The notes below the pieces were generated by a model that was not told where the DNA came from, ran no database searches, and worked only from the letters and a program-made list of their open reading frames with translations. The translations under genes were made by a program, and so were the position numbers. From the NCBI GenBank assembly GCA_946699065.1, contig CAMPDV010000041.1:1116001-1180000 (forward strand): a stretch of 64,000 nt of DNA, read 5' to 3'. This document shows positions 12,725 through 23,706 of this stretch, piece after piece. Positions within the stretch are counted from its first letter, which is position 1, and each line of letters begins with the position of its first letter. Origin of the DNA: Loxodes magnus. Lineage: Eukaryota > Ciliophora > Karyorelictea > Loxodida > Loxodidae.

Positions 12725-13564
12725 AAAAATGGAATAATAGGTCCGTCTTTCAAAAAACTAAATAAGGAAAGCAAGAAAGCAAGCGACGAAAGAGGAACTA
12801 AAAAAATAAAAACAATAATAAGAATCTAGCTCTTCGCCTGAAGGAAAAATAATGATAGGTCCAGCTGAGTCAGTTAATCCACAAATTTAGAGTAACGACT
12901 TTCTTCAAGATTAAATTGAAAAATTGAAAGCAATGATCACTAAATAAGATGAAATGATATTCAATTACGGAGATCGAATTCGAGAACTTATGGATTGCAT
13001 CGAAGATTAAAACAACGAATTAAAAATATTGAGAAGCTAGTTAATAAAAAGTAGTTTAGTTACAGAATAGTAATTATGAGAAATGTCATAATCAAATTTT
13101 AAATAATCTCAATGCATGATTATAGAAGAAACTCCAACCCAATTTTAGAATACATAATAAAATAAACCTAGTTAAGAATAGGCAAGTACGGATTTAACTA
13201 AAAGAATTGAACAACTGGAAAATAAAATATTTAAAAAGAAGAACACTGAAAAATAAATAAAAAATTGCTGGTATTGCTACTCACGGAATCACTTACTAAG
13301 ACACTGCCAAGAATGAAAGAATTTACAGATAAGAGAAGAGCAGAAAACATGAAGAACTTTAAATAAACTATGGATTACTGAAAATGGAGTTTACAGACAA
13401 AAACTCTTAATACACAACAAAGAAAATTAACAGTGGTAACCATCCACTTACAAAAAAGGTCGGGGAAGACTTACCACGTAAAAAAATTGGTCTGTAGGTA
13501 CCTGGTTGAAAGCCCAGGGATAGCAAGCTTTTATTTAACACTAAGTTCATTTATTATTATTATT
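12725..13564 (+). mobile_element. ORF1-only LINE-like element with 15-bp target-site duplication
   Basis: The 840-bp unit is bounded by a perfect 15-bp repeat ATAAACATAATGAAA (12710-12724 and 13565-13579). It holds one reading frame from ATG at 12729: a Lys/Gln-rich start, a coiled coil (DQIEKLKAMITKQDEMIF, RIRELMDCIEDQNNELKIL), and a CCHC zinc knuckle, CWYCYSRNHLLRHC (C-x2-C-x4-H-x4-C, about 13264-13305), then a basic tail. TAA/TAG are read as Gln and three in-frame TGA as Trp (e.g. HCQEWKNLQ). No RT is present. It resembles half-LINEs that keep only ORF1. An LTR-type gag is less likely because the target duplication is long and no terminal repeats are seen. The copy looks whole. Confidence 0.8.
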
Positions 13565-13579
13565 ATAAACATAATGAAA

Positions 13580-14200
13580 GTGAGAAGCAAATTAAATCTA
13601 CAAGATAAGAGTTTTAAAGCTTAAATTGAAGTTTACTAATTAAAAGATTCAAGAATATTATTTGCAATCTAGAATGAAATAGCTTCTAAATTACAATTTT
13701 TCTCAATATATTAAAATAATCAATTGCAATGAAAATGCATGCTTGATATTTAAAAAATATTTAAGCTTTCAAGTAGTTACAGATTGGATATTGAGCATGG
13801 TTTAACAAGTGTTTCTTAAGATAAAATAGAATAACAAAAGTTTTACAGAAGAATTAAATAATTATAGAATTCCAGTGTTTCTAAATGAAAAAAGCGAAGT
13901 CACTAAAATTTAATTGGTCGAAGTCATAAATAAAAAAGCTGCAAATAAATAAAAATGTACATGTTTAAAAGGGTGTGCCAAAATGTCTACTTCGAACTTA
14001 TAAATCAAAGAATTATCTTTTTGAAAAATTGAAAAAATGTAAATCCTTCTAGAACAACAAATATTCAATGGCTTTTTTAAAATTTAGATTGAAATAATCA
14101 TGCAATAGTTTGAAATCTAAATTTTCGAAGTAGCATAATTATACACACTCTTTAAGTTTTCATTTTCTTGATTATCTTAAATCAAAAATTTTCAATTTAT
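13580..14200 (+). other. Coding-like sequence interrupted by the ORF1-only element, unidentified
   Basis: The DNA on both sides of the 12725-13564 element has a coding texture. To the right one frame gives SKLNLQDKSFKAQIEVYQLK and YRLDIEHGLTSVSQDKIEQQ; another frame gives a Cys-rich piece KCTCLKGCAK near 13958. I do not recognise the protein and cannot choose the frame with confidence, since every frame is open in this code. Confidence 0.3.
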
Positions 14201-14627
14201 TTTCTTTTAAATATTCTAAGGAATATAAAAATATCAGTCTTTTTCTCGAACTTTGCAATAACTTAGACTTGAATTTGCTGATTCATTCACTACACTATTC
14301 AATAGGATAAATTTAAATCAAAAAATTACAACAATATTCATACTTTAGTCTCTTAAAAACATTATCTATCTAATCCTTTAAAATTCTATCTGCTTAACTT
14401 ATCTTCTCTTCATTTAGATATATTACCCTATTTGATTTTCCTAATATATCTAAGCTAAAATAAACCTAAAATATTAACTACCATAAAAAGCATTAAAGCT
14501 AAACTTTATTTTTAAATTAGTTTATGGTATTTATTAACAAATATATTGTAAATCAAAACTTAGAATGAAATATATCGTATATTTCAAGCTATAAAGTATC
14601 TTATTAATATATTAATATATTAATATA

Positions 14628-15552
14628 CTATTATTAAAATAATTAAGTTTGCCAATTTTCGAGGATTTTCACCTCTTCATGTCGATTCCAGATTGCTCCG
14701 GGATTAAAAAAAGGTTTATAGGTCTCTACTCCTCTCCCACCCATTTGTTCTTGTTGTCTCTAACTATGTCTTCAGTTCAGCAAAGGTTTCTTCCTATAAA
14801 AATTTCCAAGCTAGTTCATGAATAGTCTCTCTCTAATTTTCCTTTGTTATAGTTGTCTCATTTTCTTTTGCTACACTTGCTGTTTCCTCTATTTTCTCTA
14901 ATACTGGTTCTTAAAGTTTAGGAATTATTCACATCTTCTTCATAGGTGTTTCTCTGAATTACAGTAGTAGCACTTTTTAACTACTTTGATTGGCTTGGCC
15001 TTCTTCTTCTTGTCAATTACCTCTATCAGCATTTGATCGCCTCTTTGCTCATTAAGTTTCATTTGCTGTTGCAGCTTCTCTTCTATTTCTCCAAGCTTGT
15101 TGCCCAGCTACGTCTGTTTCTATTGCTAATTTTAGAATTAGCAGTTCTGACTTTGTGATATGTTCCAAAATGTACTTAATTCCCTTTCTTAGGAGTTAGT
15201 CTTGACTCGATTTCCTCTTGCTTGTTCAGATTCTCCATTAGCCTGTCGTTGTCCTTCTTTAGTCTCTTGACCTCTTCCTGGAGGTTTAGAACAATTTATA
15301 TGAGCTGTTCCATGCTCATCTGGCCAGAAGGATTAAATTCCGACACCTCCTGGTGAAAAGCAGACTTTGCCTTCTTCTGTTCTTCTTGTTAAATTCTAGG
15401 TTGTTAAGGTTGTAAATATTAAGAAAAAGGTTAAAGTTGTGAAGAAGACGTCATCCAAGAAATGGCTTCCTGCTTCCTCCCTTCCTTCTTAGCTTAGAAA
15501 GAGGTGGTATAGAAGCCTTTCTTGAAACCTTCCACCATTTTATTTTTATTTT
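14628..15552 (-). mobile_element. ORF1-only LINE-like element (copy 2) with 13-bp duplication
   Basis: This ~925-bp unit is flanked by ATATATTAATATA (14615-14627 and 15553-15565), though the target is AT-simple. The frame starts MVEGFKKGFYTTS at 15538, passes a Gln-rich region and a coiled coil (MEQLIQIVLNLQEEVKRLKK), then a CCHC knuckle CYYCNSEKHL-W-RRC at about 14950 in which the Trp codon is TGA, and ends GVETYKPFFNPGAIW. It is close in length and sequence to the unit at 62035-62955. It is slightly broken. It sits at the 3' end of another ORF1 unit (15575-16444), i.e. nested or tandem insertion. Confidence 0.8.
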
Positions 15553-15574
15553 ATATATTAATATATTAGAAGAA

Positions 15575-16444
15575 GAAAACACTTTAAATAAGGATAAGGA
15601 TAAATTAAGTTTATAGTCTTAGAAAAGAGCTCCAGGGTTCACTTGTTTTTGTTCCTGCTCTTTCCTGAACTAAAGGACTACGTAGGACTACATTAGTCCG
15701 CCATCCTTATCTCTCCCTCATCCACTAATTATCGTTATAGTTTCTTCTTCCATTTTTATAAAACTCGTTGTTTCTTGAGTTGTAGAATTTCTTTCTGTAT
15801 ACTTATCCTGTTCTTGTTGGTCATATTCTGAAAAGTTAGTCTAATATTTATTACTTGCTAATTTTTTCAATTTCTTGTTTCTTCCAGCATTTTTTCCAGC
15901 AATGATTTTTCTAGCATAAATAGCACCGAATCTTTTTGCGATAATAATTGATCTTATTTATTTCTTATTATTAGAATTCCGATTCGATTTCCATTGGGAT
16001 ATTTGATTATTAATCTTATTAATCTTATAATTTTTAAATTATTACTTGTTATTATTCTTGTTTTTCTTAAAGTTGCTTTATTTGATATTCAATTTAAGAA
16101 AAATTAAATTGGAACATTTGAGGGACTTCGTTAAATTATTTATCAATTTATTCCAATTTAATTACTATTTACGATTAGATTTTATCTAATGATTCATCTA
16201 TGGATGGGAATTATAGGTTTAATTATTCCATTAATTTTTCTAGTAAGTTTTCTAAATTTTCTATTTTTTATCTTTGCTTTTTCAAGTAATATTGGATATT
16301 TGATATCCTTTGCTGAACTGATTATGCAAAGTATTGGTTAGATTATTAATGTTTATCTTATTAAGGGTATTCTTCAATTAAATTAGGTTATTCTTATTTT
16401 TTAAAGTATTTGTTAATAGAGGTCTATTATTTCTTAGGTGTCAT
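15575..16444 (-). CDS. LINE-like ORF1 protein with coiled coil and CCHC knuckle
   Basis: From ATG at 16444 the frame is continuous for ~290 codons without any indel: MTPKKQQTSINKYFKKQEQ, a heptad-rich coiled coil (IENLENLLEKLMEQLN, IKLEQIDKQFNEV), a knuckle CYLCQKNHCWKKC near 15900 (C-x2-C-x3-H-x4-C, one residue short of standard), and a basic tail with GQVYRKKFYNS. The 3' end AAACTTAATTTATCC is shared with the element at 62 kb, marking a common family. The product should be a nucleic-acid-binding ORF1p that packages the element RNA. No target duplication was found for this copy. Confidence 0.7.
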
Positions 16445-16599
16445 TTTATTTGATATTAAATGAAATAGTTTTAAAAACTAGATGATTAAAGGTATCTTCA
16501 TCTAATAAGCATAAGTTGATTTAAAATGTAGCGCTGTTTGTTTGATAGGTAGTTATATATAAAAGGGTTTTAAAAAGATATATATAATATGATGATGAT

Positions 16600-18780
16600 T
16601 TGGTTAAGATATGGGAGATATAGTTATATTATATTGAATACACTATATAATTAGTAAAATGATAATAAGGTTTATCTAAAATGAATACTAAGCAAACTAT
16701 AAAAGCATTTAAATTAATTATTAGCAATAACTTACATTAAATCTATTATTGCATAAAGAAAATATTTACTAAGCTTTTAAGAAAATATCAATATCACTAA
16801 TATTATTAAAGAAAGATTAAAGTAAAAGTCTTAGTCAATTAGAGATATATCAAATTTACTAGTATTATTGTGAGAATACTAGAATCTTAAATAGAATGTA
16901 ATAAAATGGACTGCAATATTTAGGATTAAATTTCTAGTTAAGTTTATGAGCCTCAAGGATAATCGCATCTTATCTATTATAAATTTTATATCCATTCTGC
17001 AATTTTATTATTTCTGATGATATCTCTTGTTTATTCCTCACTATTAAACATCCTCTTTTTTTGGTACCTTGGAAAATATAAAATTTTACCTAGATTGGTT
17101 GGAAGTGAATTAAGATTGATTCATAAGAATTTATCGCTTATATTAATAGAATCTTAATCTAAAAATTGAGGAAAAGTTATGAAGTAATAAAGCTATGAAG
17201 AAGGATAAAACTAACAAAAAAGTAGCTACTTATCTAATAGCTTGCTATTTAAGTTAGTATGTATTTAAATAAAAATAAAAAGATGAAGAGGAAGAGGAAA
17301 TAGTTAAAAGCTAATATAATTAAGAAGTATCTAATTATTAATTATCTTTAATAAATAGAAAGATACTCTATTGTCAATTTTTGAATGCTATCTTTAATTA
17401 AATCTCCCGCCTTTTTTAAATAAAAGAGTTGTAGACTTTAAGATTAATTTGACTATTTATTTGGATGTTATAAATATATAAATATTAGATGAGCATAAAG
17501 AGGTTATAATTTTAAGAAGATATGATAATATTATGTAAATATTATAATTGATAGATATTGTAATTTATTAACATAAATATAGGCTAAGTAAATCAAACTT
17601 AAATATAAGCTTATCTTAATAGACTTGCTTATTCCTTAATTTTATGTTTAGTTTTAATAAATTTTTATTTATTACAAAAGAATAACCCTCTCATTATATC
17701 TACTCTTCATATATTTCAAATAATTTTGCTTCAAAGAATTATTTTTTATTTCTAAATTTCTTGTACCTTTATAGCTTATATTTTAAGCATAAAGAAGATT
17801 GCATTCCAGGTTAATAATTTATAATAATTATTTGTAAGTCAGTCTTGCTTTTTCATTATAGCTAATTAATTTTAGTTCCAAGATTATATTTTTTTGGTTA
17901 AAGTGTTAAAACAATTTGGTAATAGGTAGATAATAGATTTGATTTTAAAGGATGACTAGAGTATTAGAGTAGTTAGTAATATTGATTAGTAGGAATATTA
18001 ATAAGTAGCTTTATAATATCTTAAGTTAATTAATCTTACAATTATACTAATTATATGTTTAATATTAGACTGCTAGATTATTTAAAATAGCTACTAATAT
18101 CAAAGAAATCTAACAGTTATATAACTTTAGTTAAAACAGTAAGTAAAATGCTTGTAAAACTAATATATTCATAATTCAAATTAATCCTATTATTTAATAA
18201 CCAATCTTAGTCATAGTTAGAAGTGCTTAAGTCAATATTATTACTATAACTTATTAAATCATTAATACAACTAACTTAAATCTATCATTTTACCAAATCA
18301 TCCTTAATAACCATAATATCAAGCAAAACATTATATAGCCAAGTTCTCAATACTCTTATTTAATTATACTTCAATAAATCTATTATTTTAAAACTATCTA
18401 TTCATGTTTTAGCTTGCTTAGTAAGAATAGATAGAGCTTTTCATTAATCATTAATAAATAGACAATAATTTATTATCATCATTTGATATTCTTGTTTTGC
18501 TATCTAAAGGAATTAGTCCTAAAGTTTTAAAGCTAAAAGATGTTTTCGAACAACTTTAAAAAATTATTTAAGAATTTATGCATGATTATTAAATCTTTTA
18601 AATATTTTGCGTAATTCAATCAAAATGATAAACTTACTTTTATAGTTTTCAGTCCTTTATCTAATTTAAGCTATGGCTTAAATTAAAGCAAGATATTTTT
18701 TCAGATCTATCTAATTAAGTGACTATATCTCGTTAATTTATTTTTAAGTTTTTTCAAAAGTATCCCTGAGTTATTCATAT
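16600..18780. other. AT-rich stretch without recognisable gene
   Basis: No family motif or repeat shared with the rest of the window was found. Short Gln/Leu/Asn-rich frames exist on both strands but cannot be told from chance in this code. Confidence 0.5.
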
Positions 18781-18789
18781 GTATTTAGA

Positions 18790-20700
18790 CACTAGGAATA
18801 ATATGCTCTTTTTATTTCGTATGATTTATTTTTTACTTTTTTTTGGCTGAATTTACTGAAGCTAATCTTCTTGAGGCCTCCAAGTATTTTATGGAGTTAG
18901 TGGCTAATTATCTTCAACTCCTAGTAGATAAGTTTCTATTTTAGTCGTAGCCATTAAAAATCGCTGAAGCAGTTGTTTCTAAATTTTTTGTTTAGTCAAT
19001 TTTTTCTTCAGTCTTTTCTAATTTTTTACTAATTGACATGTTTCCACCTTGCCAGAATATTCTTATAGTAATCTGAGTACTTTTTTCTATTTTTCTAGTA
19101 ATATAAAGCTGAAGCCATACACTTTTCTCTAAGTTAAATTTTTTAGTTATTTATGTCTTTTTTAAGTAAGCTTCCGATATCTTTTAATAGATAAACTCCC
19201 AAACCCGATTCAATTATTTAGAGTCTTGCTAGTTATTGTCAGCAATATTTATTTTATTTCTCAAGGATCAGCAATCAAACTTCTTAGAACTAACGTATAT
19301 AATCTCAACGTAAGTTTAAGCTTGAATGTTAAAAATTCTAATTTAGTTTGCTTTAATCTTTTAGTGCTTATTTAAAGCTACTGACTATTCCATATTTATT
19401 CAAGGTAAATTTCTTTTTTATGCTAAATTAATAATCCAGATGTTTCTTAAGTTTATTAAAGAATCAATAGGGTTTTCTTCTTCATATTTAGTTAGTAACT
19501 ATTTTCAGTCGGCAAAATTTTCTAAAGTAATCATGCTAACTATTTCAACCTATCAACTCTCTCCCCAACACTCAGACCCGAGAATCTGCTTTTCTTAATT
19601 CTCTAGAAATTACAAAGAAACTTACAAGTTTCACTTACACTTATAATTTTTCCTGTCAAGCTTTAATATCTCTATCTTTACTAAGTTTCCTCTACTTTAT
19701 TAATTAGATCTGTACTTTATAAATTAACTTAAAAATTCCAAAATTACTTGTGAGGAATTAAGAGCACTTGAAGTCTAGCTTGTTAAAAAGAAAGAGTTGC
19801 TTTTCTAATGTCTCTTTAAATTTATTTAAATTTTGCTGCTAAGCTATAAATTATCTCTTAGAATCCGTTTTAAACTCCTAATTACTTTTTAGATTTTATA
19901 GCTGCTATTTTTTCAGCTTGTTATAGAACTAAGCCTCTTGAACTTTTAAGATCAAAAAGCTTGGCAAGTTCTAGAATAAATAGATATTTTTCTAGCATCT
20001 AAATAAATAATACTTACAGTATTCTTTATTTGCTATAAGATATGCATAAACTCTACTTTTTATGAACTTAATGAGATTCAGTTTAATTTAGTATCACCAG
20101 GAAGTCTTAGTGATTTTCAGAATTTTAATTGCTATGGAAAATTCAAACTCTTATAAAATGTCTCAAAGTTTGACGAAACCTTTGGCTCTTTCAATGTTTG
20201 CTAATATTAACTCATCTTAAAGTCATTAACTTAATTCTACTCCTATTAAAATTTTAGGCCTTATCACCTTTTGCCTTTAAGTATTTTTTGATCGAAAGAT
20301 AGTTCCAATCTATTTGCTTTCCTAATCTTTAATACTATAAATATTATACTTTTAAGGAGATGCCTTTTTTTCTTGGAGATCAAAGCTAACTTAATCTTTG
20401 ATTAATTAGAAGAAAATACACTAAAGATATTCCTCAATCTACTAATTATATTTTAGCTTTAGTTCTTTAACTTAGATTAAACTTTCCTAGTATTTTTTCA
20501 GAGTAAAAGTATTAGATGGGATTTAGAATAAGAATCTTCTATCAATTTAGCTATTTTAAATAGAAAGATTAATCTTTCGTTTCTTTATTTTCTAAATGGT
20601 TGCTAGTCTTTACTTTTTGTTGTGAATTAGTGTTTCTATGTTGTATTTTGAATACTATCCATTTTATTTGATTTTCGAATTTTAAAATTAACTAGAATTA
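18790..20700 (-). CDS. Unidentified protein, probably split by very short introns
   Basis: The minus strand has a clear coding texture. Near the 3' end one frame reads MITLENFADWKQLLTKYEEE, SKQLNRVWEFIYQKISEAYL and SISKKLEKTEEKIDQTKNLE without a break for hundreds of bases. Upstream the best frame changes at places that look like short introns: GTAAGTATTATTTATTTAG (19 nt, plus-strand 19999-20017) joins FMHILQQIKNT to MLEKYLFILELAKLFDL, and a 23-25 nt GTAAGT..CTAG candidate lies at 19603-19625. No domain is recognised. The start (possibly MDSIQNTT near 20679) and exact exons are uncertain. Trp is sometimes TGA. Confidence 0.45.
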
Positions 20701-21609
20701 AAAAAGTTATTAAGCTAGATTACATCTAAAGCAAATTTTTAGAGTATTATTAAAGTTAAGAGATAATTAAAGTTATTTAAATATATCAATATATTTAACT
20801 AAAAAAGATTCTTAAAATTAAAGGAAGATCTTAGTTCTATAGAAATAATAATCACCAATCTAGTTTTAATATTCTAAATTTTATTTTTTTATTTGATATT
20901 CTAAATTTATAGTATTTCTTATTTGTATTTTAATTCTTTCTTATGAGACAACCTCATAAATAATTAAGGCTTAACTGTAGATTTTATTAATCAATCTTAC
21001 ATCCAAAATTAAGACTTTTTTAATACTATAGGTAAATAAATTATAATTGTTTATTAAATTAGTGATTATATCTATAATCTTTTATTTAATTATTCTAACT
21101 GTGAATCAAGCACAGTATTTCATATATTTTATTTTAAAATCTTTAGTATCCTAATATTTTAAGATAACTTTCAGCTAATGTAGTTCATTCAATTATTTTA
21201 ATGAAACTGTGGTTTAATAAGTAAAAATAAATAATATGCTAATAAAATAAATAGTAATAATAGTAATAATAGTTATAAGATATCTATTGATTAAGATTAA
21301 CTTAAGAAAGGAATATTTAATTTATTAGTTATTTTTAAATTACTAAGCTTCTTTATATTAGTTATTTAGCCTTAGTTAAATTACATATATAAGCTTACTA
21401 ATGCTATTATTTTTAACTTTAATTTTATTATTAATTTCCTTTATTTAGTTTATAATAATTTATTATTTTAGCTATAGACATTTCCTTATAATTAAATACA
21501 TTTAGTAGTTATAGATTAGTTAGTACTTCTTTTATCTATTATTTATAAAGTTTATATTTTAAAGATTGTAAAGAACAATAATTAAATATACTTAGTTAAA
21601 TATTTATAT

Positions 21610-22180
21610 TCTAGCTTTAATCTTTTAAAATTTCTTCAGTTTTTGCAAGATACAAAGGTAAGTTTTATAATCCTAATTTAAACTTAAGATATCTTAAATA
21701 ATTTTGTGAAATAGTTGCTAAAAATCCCTCAGGCACTTCTATAAGTACAGGCTAAGAAAATTTGACTAGAGAAAATTAAAATTGGCTTTCTAGATTGATT
21801 TCATTTTAGTTATCTTTATCTATGTCTTATTTCATATTTTTTATTACATTAAATATCTTTCTTTAAATTTCATTTTCCTCTTTCCATTTATAGAATTGAA
21901 AGCTGTAGCTCATTTTTATGGTTTTTAATTGTTTTTTATATCTATTTTTTGTCATTTTTGTAATTATTTAATGAGGCATTCCTTTCTTTTTTGAAGATTT
22001 TTCTGAATCTCTAAATGAAATTTAATCTGATTATAATACTTTCTTCTTGTTTATTTTATATTTCTTGATTTTACTTTCAGCGAATATTTTATAGTGCTTT
22101 ATACTTATTCTGCCCAATTAATCCTTTTTCTCTTTCAAATAAAAATAGTTTCAATAGCTTCAGTAAATCCTTAAAGTCTT
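21610..22180 (-). CDS. Unidentified coding-like frame
   Basis: One frame reads SIKHYKIFAESKIKKYK, MSYSFQFYKWKEENEIQRK and SLVKFSQPVLIEVPEGFLAT, then ISQNYLRYLKFKLGLQNLPL. It is protein-like (charged and hydrophobic residues well mixed) with no TGA over ~190 codons, which is unusual for chance in this AT-rich DNA. No domain is recognised and neither end is defined. Confidence 0.35.
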
Positions 22181-22199
22181 AAAATTTTAATTTTGTAAT

Positions 22200-23650
22200 A
22201 TCTATTAATTTCTTTTAGATTTATGACTTAAACTTTCTTATTTGTAAATTATCATAATAATTCTTATTAATAAGCTAAGTCTCCAATTCTAATACAATTT
22301 AAATAAATATAACTAGTTAAAATAAATTTTTATTTTACCTTATGCTTTACTTTTTATTAAATATAATATATATAATCTTAATTATTATTACCTTAATTAT
22401 AGAAATTATTATATTTTTATGTTATTAGATATATGATTCTACTATTATTAAAAGCTTTATTTAAAGCTTATTCAATTATATTAATAAGCTTCTTTTGCTT
22501 ATTTATTTAGTTTTTATGATTAAGAAATTTTAGTGAAAATAATATATTAAATAGTAATCATTTTCCTTCTTTAACTAATAAAAAACTTTTTTAGTTTAAA
22601 TCTATTTTTTGAGCTTATTAATAGACTGTCTTCTTTAGATTTTCTTTTTTAGTTTTGAATTTGTTATGAAACTAATTATTTATTTTTAATTATGTAGAAT
22701 CTCTTCAATTAGTATTACAATTAGTATCTTAATTATATTATTCAGTTAGGAACTTAAAATACTCTCAGTAAAATAGAAAATAAAAGCTTTTAGACTTAAT
22801 TATTAGATTTATTTTAAGCTATGTAAAAAATAAGCAAATATCTGGCTATTTTATAAGTTACTTGGATATCAAATAAGATGCTATCAGCAAAGCCTATTAA
22901 ATTAATAAATTTAATGCTTACCATGTATAAATTAGCTGTTTTTCAATTTGATACTTTGCTACTTATCTATTTATTAGCTTTTTAATTGTGATTCATTAGA
23001 TTCTTTTTCTTTTTACTATATTTAAGAATTAAATCTATTTAATAGACTTAATTTAAACTAGCTGACTTTAATTAGTTTTAGGTTTATAGAGTTAGAGTAT
23101 AAAATGATTTAATTATTTCCTATTTAAACAATTAGCTTTTACAGTTATAGAAGATAAAGCTAATATTAATTTATTTTATTTAATGTTTTATATAATTTAA
23201 GGTATTTAAGAGAATTTAGTCTTTAAGATAATAAAATGTTTACTGGAATTTGCAATTCGAATTGCTATCTTTTCAGTTAAGTTCTGAGAAACTATCAAGG
23301 CTTTCAGTAATAAAGCTAGACAAATGATTTCTTAAAGTCACATATTCTTTTAATCCGATTTGGTTCGCCTTTCTTTATGAAGACAATTAATAACCATCAA
23401 AAGACACTAGAAAGGGATGAACGCTAAACTTCAAGTAATTAAATGAATGAATATGAATACAAGAATCATAAAGAGAGTTAAACTTTCCTAGATTCATAAG
23501 ATGAACAAGTTTCAAATAATTAGATAAAGATCTCTTTATAGTAATCTCAACAATTTGAATATTATAACTTCCTTCAAAACATTACTTATTTTGCTGATTC
23601 AAAAAGGCATGCAATTACAAAGTGCTAGAATAATTAAATGAATCTTATAG
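22200..23650. other. Intergenic stretch before the NACHT gene
   Basis: AT-rich DNA without a recognised feature; coding texture rises shortly before 23707. I see no promoter element I can name. Confidence 0.4.
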
Positions 23651-23706
23651 ATTAAAAAATTAAGCTTATTTCTAATAAGAGAGATAAGCTTAATATTTAG
23701 AAAAGA

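Noticed and set aside
12725-16444. Gag of an LTR retroelement
   Set aside because: CCHC knuckles fit gag, but there are no terminal repeats, no protease or RT beside them, and the target duplications are 13-15 bp rather than 4-6 bp.
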